Source of the DNA: MHLP01 sp043736515
Lineage (GTDB): Bacteria; Patescibacteriota; Minisyncoccia; Phycocordibacterales; UBA6899
Reading direction: 5' to 3'
Assembly: GCA_043736515.1 (NCBI GenBank)
Contig: JAYTCK010000049.1
Location: 1-20,963, forward strand
DNA: 20,963 nt
How positions within the stretch are numbered: position 1 is the stretch's first letter; every line of letters begins with the position of its first letter. A program made the position numbers and the translations under genes. This document shows positions 11,828 through 18,385 of the stretch, piece by piece. The notes beneath the pieces were generated by a model. It made no database searches, was not told the origin of the DNA, and saw only the letters and a program-made list of their open reading frames with translations.

Positions 11828-12180
11828 AATGCTCACTTTTTGGAACGAGGGATGGCTTTTTCAAAAACCTCTCGCAGGAAGGGCGAGCATGGTCTTTTCT
11901 GCTTTGAGAAAAGTCGCCCTTTCGAGAGGAGCAACAATTGCCCGCTGGGGCAATTGAAGGCGTGTTTTTGGAAAAGAGCATTCCGAGTGTGAGTTATCCA
12001 CAGGTTGTCCTTGACCACCATCAAGGACATGAGATATGATTGTCCCAGACGCATTTTGTTTAACAGTGACCTTTAATCTACAGTAAAGGACACTCAACAC
12101 AAAAGGCACTGTTCTTTAAACAATCAAAAAAGTTTTCCTCCAACATCAAAGGCCGCGGATCTCCACCCGACGGCCTTTTT
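11828..12180. ncRNA. Candidate structured noncoding RNA (no family recognised)
   Basis: AATGCTC (11828-11834) pairs with GAGCATT (11976-11982) and encloses two hairpins. The first has CCTCTCG/CGAGAGG (11868-11874, 11923-11929), AAGGGCGA/TCGCCCTT and CTTTTCT/AGAAAAG stacked with bulges; the second is CAATTGCCC-gctg-GGGCAATTG (11935-11956). Outside follow TGTCCTTGA/TCAAGGACA (12006-12029) and AGTG-a-CCTTTA/TAAAGG-a-CACT (12065-12094). On the plus strand it would end at a terminator, AAAGGCCG/CGGCCTTT then TT (12148-12180). Strand is not certain because stems are symmetric; the terminator favours plus. Short open frames here show no credible protein. I did not recognise tmRNA, RNase P, SRP or 6S features. 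Confidence 0.55.
12148..12180 (+). terminator. Rho-independent terminator after the structured region
   Basis: AAAGGCCG (12148-12155) pairs with CGGCCTTT (12171-12178) across a 15-nt loop and is followed by T residues. No plus-strand protein gene precedes it, which supports an RNA transcript upstream. From here to 12350 I see nothing to annotate. Confidence 0.65.
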
Positions 12181-12350
12181 ATATGCTCGGATTTTAAATA
12201 TTTCTAAAGGACATTGAAAAAACGTTATGGGCGTTCATTTTTTAGCATCAGACGAAGTCCTGGACCGTTTCGGTGTTGGGGGGCTGTAGTAACCTACTGC
12301 TCGCGAATCCGAAATCGGGAAGGACGAGTATGGTGCAAAAAATGGATACC

Positions 12351-13058
12351 CTAGAGCTTGAGGAGAAAGAGTTCGAGTTCCGCTTCTAGATCGCACTCCC
12401 CCCGGTGTGCCAGATGATACATATCTTTGAGTTCGCCGAGCTTTGTTTTGAGCTCGGGGACAAGATATTTTTTTGAAAAATTGAGATACGTGCGATAGGT
12501 ATACTCTTTCATCCCCGACTGAAGTGCCTCCTCTTTTGGAGAGGTTGCAGCAATATAGAGACTTTTGAATGCCCAAAATATCGTTCCATGGACTTCCTCC
12601 ATAGCTCCACCCCTGCGGCGAATCTTTTCAAACTCTACCCATGTCGCTTTTTTGTCCCGTGCACCTATGGCATCCGCAATTGCGAAGCTATTTTCTGGTT
12701 TTTTGAACGGCTTGACCACTGCAAACTCCATAAACTCAGCCATTTTTTTGAATTCCGTCAAAAATTCCTTGCTTATCTCGTTTTCTCGTATGAGTACCGT
12801 GTTTTGGGTACCCGGAAGCATCGTTTTATAGAAATTTTCCCCTTCTTCCGTATCCAAAATCCCTTCAAACACAACGATATTTCCACTTCCAAACAGATTT
12901 TGAGAAACAAGTGCCTCTCCAGCAAGCGCTGGGTCGAACGAAAGATCATTAAAACGCGTCACCAGCGCATCAGGAGTTTTTTTGAGTATATCGAGAAGCG
13001 CTGCATTCATCGCTTTGCGCGCTTTTTGTGTATCAGCACCGATAAATGCCCGTATCAT
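12351..13058 (-). CDS. holA: DNA polymerase III delta subunit-like protein
   Basis: The protein is 235 aa from ATG 13058 (MIRAFIGADTQKARKAMN), much shorter than the usual 320-340. The order matches HolA: an N-terminal strand-helix like the nucleotide-fold start, NLFGSGNIVVFEGILD (FG-x-x-x-x-VV), TVLIRENEISKEF, VVKPFKKPENSFAIADAIGARDKKATWVEFE, then a helical C-terminal region. Delta is the clamp-loader wrench that opens the beta sliding clamp. The C-terminal collar domain looks reduced. An in-frame ATG at 13094 exists, but the promoter TTGCTG-16 bp-TACAAT lies between the two and ends 8 nt before 13058, so 13058 is the likely leaderless start. It lies just after polA on the same strand. Identification is by motif pattern. 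Confidence 0.72.
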   Translation of the reverse strand: MIRAFIGADTQKARKAMNAALLDILKKTPDALVTRFNDLSFDPALAGEALVSQNLFGSGNIVVFEGILDTEEGENFYKTMLPGTQNTVLIRENEISKEFLTEFKKMAEFMEFAVVKPFKKPENSFAIADAIGARDKKATWVEFEKIRRRGGAMEEVHGTIFWAFKSLYIAATSPKEEALQSGMKEYTYRTYLNFSKKYLVPELKTKLGELKDMYHLAHRGECDLEAELELFLLKL

Positions 13059-13066
13059 GTACAAGT

Positions 13067-13094
13067 ATTGTAACGCAGTTCTACGGTGCAGCAA
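13067..13094 (-). promoter_or_regulatory. Promoter of the holA-like gene
   Basis: On the minus strand TTGCTG (13094-13089) and TACAAT (13072-13067) are 16 bp apart. The -10 ends 8 nt before the ATG, which decides the start codon. Confidence 0.55.
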
Positions 13095-13112
13095 GAAGAC
13101 GTGAAAAAAGTG

Positions 13113-15518
13113 TTATTTATCAAGGCTCTGTAGGCTTCCCCAACGCTGACCGATTTTGACATCAACAATAAGAGGAATATGCTCCCCTTTTGTGCCCAGT
13201 GCTACCCCATTCATCGCAACGGCGATAATTTCTCTCGCTTTTTCGATAATCGCCTTCTTGTTGGTCACTTCAAAAATAAGTTCGTCATGGACTTGGAGCA
13301 ACAGCTCAACATCGTGATCAAGTGCGGCGCTGTGAATAGCTTCATCGACACGGCGCATGGCGATCTTCACGAAATCAGCAGCGGTGCCCTGAAGCGGGGC
13401 ATTCATTGCCATGCGTGTAGCCATGGCTTTCATAAATGGTATTCGAGAGCGGAGATTGGGAAAATGCCGGCGGCGACCAAATAATGTTTCAGTGTAGCCC
13501 TTTTTTTCAGCCTCTTTCGTCACTTGTTCGAAATATGCCCCGATTTTGGGAAATGTAATAAAATATTGATCATAAAACTCCTGTGCTTCCGCTCGAGTCG
13601 AGTCCAGATTGTCTTTGAGTGCTGTAACACCCATGCCGTATACGATGCCGAAGTTGATCACCTTTGCACGACGGCGCATTTCACGAGTCACTTCATCGGG
13701 TTTCACGCGAAAGACACGTGAGGCAACAGACGTATGTACGTCTTCGCCTTTTTGGAATATCTCCGAGAGCCCTGGATCTCCCGAAAGCATTGCAAGAACA
13801 CGCATCTCGATCTGCGAGTAATCAAAAGACATGAGCAGTTTTCCCGGGGGAGCGACAAATGCATCACGAATGACAACACCCAGCCCGTCGCGCACCGGAA
13901 TATTCTGCAAACCTGGGTTCGTTGAAGAAAACCTCCCTGTTGTAGCACCATCCTGGTGAAGTGTTGTGTGTACGCGCCCCCCTTCGTCTACCATGAGTGG
14001 GATATTGTCGATATAGGTCGAGAGAAGTTTTTGGAGCTCGCGGTGCTCGAGAATTTCCTTGATAATCGGGTGTAAATCCCGTAATTTTTCCAGCTCCGAC
14101 TCGCGCGTTGAACGTGCGCCACCATCTGTTTTCTTGAGTCCTTTTGCAGTGAGTGCAAGCTTATCGAAAAGAATAGCGCCTAATTGCTTGGGTGAATTGA
14201 TATTAAACTCCTCACCCGCCTCTTTATATATCGCTTTTTCTACACGATCGAGTTTTATGTGGTACTCACCCGATAATTTTTTCAGGTATTCGACATCCAC
14301 ACAGATGCCTTTCGTTTGTGCACGGTTGATAATAGCGATGAGCGGAAGCTCAATTTCTTCGTACACACGAGAAAGCCCCACACGTTTGAGCTCATCGAGA
14401 ACTTTTACTTTTGCCTTGGCAAGCTCTGTTTCGCCAGTATAGTCGCAAATATCTTCAAAACTTGGAGTGGTTTTGTCTGAATCGAGGAGCCAGAAACCTA
14501 TTGCGGTAGCGCGAAGCTCCAAAGGATCGAGTGACGATTCACTAAAAAGCTGTGCTTGCGCCGCCTTTGCCTCCTTTTTCTCAGCTGGAGTAGCGACACC
14601 TGCAAGTAGTGACTTTACTCGAACAGCGAGCGTCTTGAACTCGAGTTCACCAAAGAGTTTCACCGCGAGGTCCGGTGTAAAACCTTGTTTCCATGTAGTT
14701 TCGGGGACTTTGTAGACGATGGGCGCATCAAGTCGGATTGTTGCAAGCATTTTTGAAAAAAGCGCCTCTTCCTCACCGGCGATAAGCAGTTCCACGATAC
14801 GTGCCTTAATACCTGCCTCAAGTAGTGGCTCCCTTCCCTTTTTGAGTGCTTTGTAGATACCCTCGATGGTGCCGAATTTTTGAATGAGATCTCCGCCAGT
14901 TTTCTCTCCAATCCCCGCAATGCCGATGATATTATCAGACGGATCGCCCCGCAGACCCTTGTAATCAGGGAGTTGGAGCGGACCAAAACCAAAGCGCTCG
15001 TTTACTTTGGCCTCATCGTACACCACTGTGTCATTGATACCCTTCTTAAGCGTATAGACCCGCACTTTTTTGCCTTTGACGAGCTGGAGCGTGTCCATAT
15101 CACCCGTCACAATAACAATTTCAATATCTTTCAGCTTTTTTGTTTGTTCGACGATGGTGCCGAGCATGTCATCTGCTTCAAATCCCGGAGCATCATAAAT
15201 AGGGATGTGAAAGGCCGTAAACACCTCTCGGCTCCGCTGTAGCTGACTGATGAGCTCATCGTCAGTTTTTGCACGTCCTGCTTTATAGGCTTTGTATTCC
15301 TTATGCCTGAAGGTAGGGCCGGGGAGGTCATAACACGCGGCCATGTAGTCCGGCTCAAATTCAGTGATTGCCCGCATCAGCATCGTCGAAAGACCGTACA
15401 GTCCACCGGTCGGTTCACCCTGTTTGGTGGCAAAATCCGGGAGCGCGTGGTACGCCCGATGCACAATAGCATGGGCATCAAAAAGAACGAGGCGTTTTGC
15501 GTGTTCCTTGGTAATCAT
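13113..15518 (-). CDS. polA: DNA polymerase I, proofreading domain reduced
   Basis: This 801-aa protein is shorter than the E. coli enzyme (928). Residues about 1-300 are the 5' nuclease domain: VLFDAHAIVHRAYHAL, YKAYKAGR, GFEADDMLGTIVEQ, VTGDMDTLQLV and DYKGLRGDPSDNI. The polymerase domain (about 400-801) has ATTGRFSSTNPGLQNIP, motif A FDYSQIEMRVLA, motif B RRRAKVINFGIVYGMG and motif C LLLQVHDELIFEV, so it should be active. The region between (about 300-390) is too short for a 3'-5' exonuclease and lacks the DXE and YX3D motifs, so proofreading is absent. It functions in gap filling, primer removal and repair. A TATGAT box lies 6 nt before the ATG with no ribosome binding site. It is followed by the holA-like gene. 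Confidence 0.96.
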   Translation of the reverse strand: MITKEHAKRLVLFDAHAIVHRAYHALPDFATKQGEPTGGLYGLSTMLMRAITEFEPDYMAACYDLPGPTFRHKEYKAYKAGRAKTDDELISQLQRSREVFTAFHIPIYDAPGFEADDMLGTIVEQTKKLKDIEIVIVTGDMDTLQLVKGKKVRVYTLKKGINDTVVYDEAKVNERFGFGPLQLPDYKGLRGDPSDNIIGIAGIGEKTGGDLIQKFGTIEGIYKALKKGREPLLEAGIKARIVELLIAGEEEALFSKMLATIRLDAPIVYKVPETTWKQGFTPDLAVKLFGELEFKTLAVRVKSLLAGVATPAEKKEAKAAQAQLFSESSLDPLELRATAIGFWLLDSDKTTPSFEDICDYTGETELAKAKVKVLDELKRVGLSRVYEEIELPLIAIINRAQTKGICVDVEYLKKLSGEYHIKLDRVEKAIYKEAGEEFNINSPKQLGAILFDKLALTAKGLKKTDGGARSTRESELEKLRDLHPIIKEILEHRELQKLLSTYIDNIPLMVDEGGRVHTTLHQDGATTGRFSSTNPGLQNIPVRDGLGVVIRDAFVAPPGKLLMSFDYSQIEMRVLAMLSGDPGLSEIFQKGEDVHTSVASRVFRVKPDEVTREMRRRAKVINFGIVYGMGVTALKDNLDSTRAEAQEFYDQYFITFPKIGAYFEQVTKEAEKKGYTETLFGRRRHFPNLRSRIPFMKAMATRMAMNAPLQGTAADFVKIAMRRVDEAIHSAALDHDVELLLQVHDELIFEVTNKKAIIEKAREIIAVAMNGVALGTKGEHIPLIVDVKIGQRWGSLQSLDK

Positions 15519-15524
15519 AGGGCC

Positions 15525-15530
15525 ATCATA
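15525..15530 (-). promoter_or_regulatory. -10 box for polA
   Basis: On the minus strand TATGAT ends 6 nt before the ATG at 15518, predicting a leaderless mRNA. No good -35 is evident. Confidence 0.45.
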
Positions 15531-15536
15531 GCAAAG

Positions 15537-15561
15537 AACCCTTCCAAAAGAAAAAAGGGTT
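15537..15561 (-). terminator. Terminator-like hairpin upstream of polA
   Basis: AACCCTT pairs with AAGGGTT around an 11-nt loop. It lies between the upstream tsaE unit and the polA promoter and could end the former. Confidence 0.5.
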
Positions 15562-15605
15562 ATTTGGCAGCTGTACCGCTTCCGTTCCCTTACAGGGACT
15601 GTACA

Positions 15606-15664
15606 CCTTTTGCCCAGCTCCAGTTTTGAAATTCAATAAACAAAACTGGGGCTGGGTCAAAAGG
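15606..15664. repeat. Long imperfect inverted repeat
   Basis: CCTTTTG, CCCAGC and CCAGTTTTG pair with CAAAACTGG, GCTGGG and CAAAAGG with one bulge and one wobble, around a 12-nt AT-rich loop. There is no T-run on either side, so it is not a typical terminator. It could protect or process the 3' end of the tsaE transcript or be a mobile palindrome. Confidence 0.6.
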
Positions 15665-15670
15665 TCTTGC

Positions 15671-15712
15671 GGGAGGGTCTCCCATTAAGAATGGGTTCCC
15701 TGGGACCCTCCC
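15671..15712. repeat. Two-step inverted repeat overlapping a gene end
   Basis: GGGAGGGTC (15671-15679) pairs with GACCCTCCC (15704-15712), and inside it CCCATT (15681-15686) pairs with AATGGG (15690-15695). The stop and last codons of the DUF2007-like gene lie inside this stem. Confidence 0.55.
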
Positions 15713-15933
15713 TCACCCCAAGTTTTGCCAAATTCGTAGTCGAGAAGCTTCCATGCTTCGGCAAGGTCTTCGTCGCGCAAAATGTATACATCAAAACCAT
15801 AGGGCTCCTCGCCTTCTTGGACGGTACTCGGGCTTCGTTCGCGGATAAAGGTTTTAATACTGTGCCCTGTAAGAAACTCACGAGTTGCTTGCGCCTTCTC
15901 TGTTTCCCTAAAAAATCGAATTCTGCTGCTCAT
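15685..15933 (-). CDS. DUF2007-like small protein
   Basis: This 82-aa protein starts MSSRIRFFRETEKAQATREF, with residues 1-35 forming a strand-helix-strand, then an acidic loop and YGFDVYILRDEDLAEAWKLLDYEF. That layout (a short ferredoxin-like unit ending in a strand and a helix of E/D-A-x-x-x-L-L) resembles DUF2007, described as a putative signal-transducing domain. The ATG overlaps the tsaE stop codon in an ATGA arrangement, so translation is coupled and the start is secure. The C-terminal GEGGSQGTHS is encoded by the arm of an inverted repeat and looks accidental. Function is unknown. Confidence 0.7.
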   Translation of the reverse strand: MSSRIRFFRETEKAQATREFLTGHSIKTFIRERSPSTVQEGEEPYGFDVYILRDEDLAEAWKLLDYEFGKTWGEGGSQGTHS

Positions 15934-16388
15934 ATGGTACTTGTCTCTCTGGACTCATAAAGTATAGCGCGTGTCGACTCATTCACGAATTCAAATGTGA
16001 GGAGCGGTCCATTGTTGGGAAAAAATGGGCCAAGTCGCTCTGGCCATTCTACAAGTATGAGGTTCTTGGGGTCGGAAATAAGCTCTTCCCATCTGAGCGC
16101 ACGCACCTCTTCGGGCTCTTCGATACGATAGGCATCGATATGTATGAGCTTTCCCCATGCGCATTGCTTGCGAATATCGTAAAATTTTGCGATCACATAT
16201 GTTGGAGAAACAATGTGCTCTGCAATTCCGAGCGTGGCAGCAAAAAGCTTTGTAAACGTTGTTTTTCCTGAACCAAGGTCACCAGAGAGGCCCACCAGCG
16301 TGGCTCCATGTGTACTCCGTGTGAGCACTCCCAAAAATTCCTTTGCGTAAGCATCCATTTCTTCCTCGCTCCTAAATTCTCGTTTCAT
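15930..16388 (-). CDS. tsaE: tRNA threonylcarbamoyladenosine biosynthesis ATPase TsaE
   Basis: The 152-aa length is typical. Walker A is GDLGSGKTT (36-44), followed by SPTYVIAKFY, the HIDAYRIEEPEE segment with the conserved Asp and Arg, and LVEWPERLGPFFP. TsaE is the small ATPase that, with TsaB and TsaD, drives synthesis of the t6A37 modification on ANN-decoding tRNAs from L-threonylcarbamoyl-AMP. TsaB and TsaD are not in the window. It overlaps the DUF2007-like gene by 4 nt and is separated from the surface-protein gene upstream by 49 bp, so the three may be one transcript. Confidence 0.95.
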   Translation of the reverse strand: MKREFRSEEEMDAYAKEFLGVLTRSTHGATLVGLSGDLGSGKTTFTKLFAATLGIAEHIVSPTYVIAKFYDIRKQCAWGKLIHIDAYRIEEPEEVRALRWEELISDPKNLILVEWPERLGPFFPNNGPLLTFEFVNESTRAILYESRETSTI

Positions 16389-16437
16389 CGTATGAGTATG
16401 TCCTATTCAAAGACCGGTATCAAGTGCAACGCTTTGA

Positions 16438-18093
16438 CTAGGTAGGCAATGTGCCGTTGTGGTTTTTGTGTGCACGAATCTCATCAAGCCATTTAGTGGT
16501 GTCCTGCTCTGCTTTTGGGTGTTCTGCTTCAAGCACTTCTTCGGCAAGTTCTTCTTTGCGCTGATCGTAGTATGCCTTTGCTTTCCTCGCCACAAAGATA
16601 GCGCCGGCAACAAGGGCAATATAGAAGAGCCATCCTATAAATGAGCTCGGCAGAATTCCGTTCGAAGTTGCTGCGGCTGCGGCTGCATTATTCGCTTTTC
16701 CCGCCTGAGTGTTTTCGTCTATTGCACCTTCACCGGCCGCAATGATCTGCAGCTTGCCATTGCTGTCGACAAATTCGACACGAGCGTATGCATCGGGAAA
16801 TCCCTTTGCGTCACCCGTTGTCATCCCAAGAATACTTATCGTACGTGTAGTGCCTTTTTCGAGACGCGCAATCGGAAGCACATAGGTACGCTCGGGCCCG
16901 GCACTCTCTTCAAGCAATAATTCGTTCGTAGTGTTATCGCCTATATAAACTACTTCGGCCGGAAGTGTGACTTTGAGTCGCCCGTCGAGAGAAGGGGCGT
17001 TCAAACGATATGCATACATGATCTTATACTCAACAGGAGTGTGTACGGGGGCTTTTGAGGGTCCTACCTTTTCGATCGTGACCACAACACCTTTTCCTCC
17101 CGAAATTGCACCAAACAATCTCGCAAGTGTTCCGGGAGCGGTAGCACCTTGGACTTCAGGCGTAGCGGTACCATCAGTTGTTTGCATTCCATCCGCGTCA
17201 GGATTTTTTCTGTTTCGCAAAAAGTTTCCAAGGAAATCGCCGGGCATGCCCTGCTGAAAAACATTTCCCTGCACACCACCGGGGACACTTTTCCCATCAT
17301 TGTCGGTAATGTTCCGTGTAACACCGTCAGAACCTTCCTGAGGTATGGGAATATTTTGCGCTCGCTCCGCTTCGGAGACTGGTGCTGTTCCCGCTGTGAC
17401 AAATACCCGTGTTGCGCCGTGTACACGCCCCACACCATTGTCTCCGACGAGACGGTAAAAGTAGATAGTTCCGGGAGTAAGTTTTCTGATGGTCAATTCA
17501 ACGGTGCGCGAGTTGCTTCCGACAAGTGTCGGTGTTGTTTGATTTGCCAATGTGTTGGTTATCCCCCACTCAAACCAAAAGCGTGCCGTGCGATTGCCGT
17601 GCGGGCTAACATATCCCTTGAGCATTGCACTTGTTTCCATAACGGATGTTGCGGGAGTAGTCTGCACAACAATGATTGGATTTATCACCTGGGGCAGTGC
17701 TTTTGTCGTGAAATACATCGTGCTGCCGACATTTTTGCCGCGGCTGTTTTCGGATATTTGGCGGAAAAAATATTGCGTCGTGGGAGCAAGTCCGATAATG
17801 TTTGCATTCGTAGTGATTGCTTGTCCGCGAATATTCACTTTGGGTGTTTCGTAGACAACATTTTGTCCGCTTATCCCCCACTCAAACCACTGCAAGGTGT
17901 CGGGCATTTCGTTGGAATTCACTGTTCCATGAAGAATCGCACTTTTTTCAGTGATGTGCGTTGCGAGCGCCGTTTGCGATGTCGGTGCGGATTGAAATGC
18001 GAAAAGTACTCCAGGAATAAGCAGCTGAGCAAGCAGCATCCCCATGAGAGTTGCACCAAAATCACGCCATAGTGAAGGGTTTTTATAATTCAT
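16438..18093 (-). CDS. Cell-surface protein with fibronectin-like repeats and C-terminal anchor
   Basis: This 551-aa protein is predicted from ATG 18093 (MNYKNPSLWRDFGATL). A signal peptide LMGMLLAQLLIPGVLFAF precedes about residues 35-230, two tandem units of roughly 95 aa. Each unit has an E-[KT]-SA-x-L-x-G strand, a FEWG strand, a G-L-x-P-T-T-x-Y or K-L-T-P-G-T-x-Y turn and FFR or FYR, the typical fibronectin type III pattern. A linker follows, then a beta-rich region with VVVTIEKVGPSKAPVHTPVE like DUF11-type surface domains, an Ala-rich spacer, a membrane helix (FIGWLFYIALVAGAIFVA) and a cytoplasmic charged tail. The start is set by a consensus promoter ending 10 nt upstream; the longer frame reaching 18339 runs through that promoter. 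It is divergent from pilB, so attachment or cell contact is a reasonable guess. Confidence 0.82.
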   Translation of the reverse strand: MNYKNPSLWRDFGATLMGMLLAQLLIPGVLFAFQSAPTSQTALATHITEKSAILHGTVNSNEMPDTLQWFEWGISGQNVVYETPKVNIRGQAITTNANIIGLAPTTQYFFRQISENSRGKNVGSTMYFTTKALPQVINPIIVVQTTPATSVMETSAMLKGYVSPHGNRTARFWFEWGITNTLANQTTPTLVGSNSRTVELTIRKLTPGTIYFYRLVGDNGVGRVHGATRVFVTAGTAPVSEAERAQNIPIPQEGSDGVTRNITDNDGKSVPGGVQGNVFQQGMPGDFLGNFLRNRKNPDADGMQTTDGTATPEVQGATAPGTLARLFGAISGGKGVVVTIEKVGPSKAPVHTPVEYKIMYAYRLNAPSLDGRLKVTLPAEVVYIGDNTTNELLLEESAGPERTYVLPIARLEKGTTRTISILGMTTGDAKGFPDAYARVEFVDSNGKLQIIAAGEGAIDENTQAGKANNAAAAAATSNGILPSSFIGWLFYIALVAGAIFVARKAKAYYDQRKEELAEEVLEAEHPKAEQDTTKWLDEIRAHKNHNGTLPT

Positions 18094-18103
18094 AGATGTT
18101 ACC

Positions 18104-18132
18104 ATTCTACACCATTTAAGAATATTTGTCAA
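18104..18132 (-). promoter_or_regulatory. Consensus promoter of the surface-protein gene
   Basis: On the minus strand TTGACA (18132-18127) and TAGAAT (18109-18104) are exactly 17 bp apart. The ATG at 18093 lies 10 nt after the -10, giving an almost leaderless mRNA. Confidence 0.8.
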
Positions 18133-18241
18133 CCAATCAGGGGGTAAATGTCTGATGTGGCAAAGTTCGCCGGCAATCACATCATAAGACGTTAGCGAAC
18201 TCCAGTTTGGGATGCAGTTCACTGGCGGAGGAGTCGCAGTG

Positions 18242-18275
18242 CCCCTGGGGTTGTAGGTTGCTACTACCCCAGGGG
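18242..18275. repeat. Strong GC-rich hairpin between the surface-protein gene and pilB
   Basis: CCCCTGGGGT pairs with ACCCCAGGGG and GTAG with CTAC, with a single T-T mismatch and a GTTG loop. A weaker hairpin, GATGTG/CACATC, lies at about 18151-18180. The stem lies in the divergent region upstream of both starts, so it is more likely regulatory or a recombination relic than a terminator. Confidence 0.6.
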
Positions 18276-18369
18276 TCGAGCACCGACAACAGCGAAATGC
18301 GCCCAAAATGGAGGGCGGGTACTTCGCAGTACAATCCACAAAAACTGGCGTGTATAACTCAAAGCGAGG

Positions 18370-18375
18370 TACAAT
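18370..18375 (+). promoter_or_regulatory. -10 box for pilB
   Basis: TACAAT ends 10 nt before the ATG at 18386, and no ribosome binding site precedes that ATG. This favours 18386 over the upstream in-frame ATG at 18308, whose extra residues do not look like this family. No clear -35 is visible. Confidence 0.45.
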
Positions 18376-18385
18376 ACTGCTTGTA

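Noticed and set aside
11994..12002. Perfect DnaA box TTATCCACA
   Set aside because: Only one box was seen, without a cluster, a clear unwinding element or dnaA nearby, so it does not support an origin.
12235..12576. 113-aa minus-strand open frame extending past the holA stop
   Set aside because: Overlaps holA in another frame; low-complexity Ser/Arg-rich sequence with no start signal.
12588..13073. 161-aa plus-strand open frame
   Set aside because: Antisense shadow of the holA-like gene; its composition is unlike a real protein.
17149..18072. 307-aa open frame on the plus strand
   Set aside because: It is antisense to the well-supported surface-protein gene, rich in Cys, Arg and Ser as expected of a shadow frame, and has no family motif.
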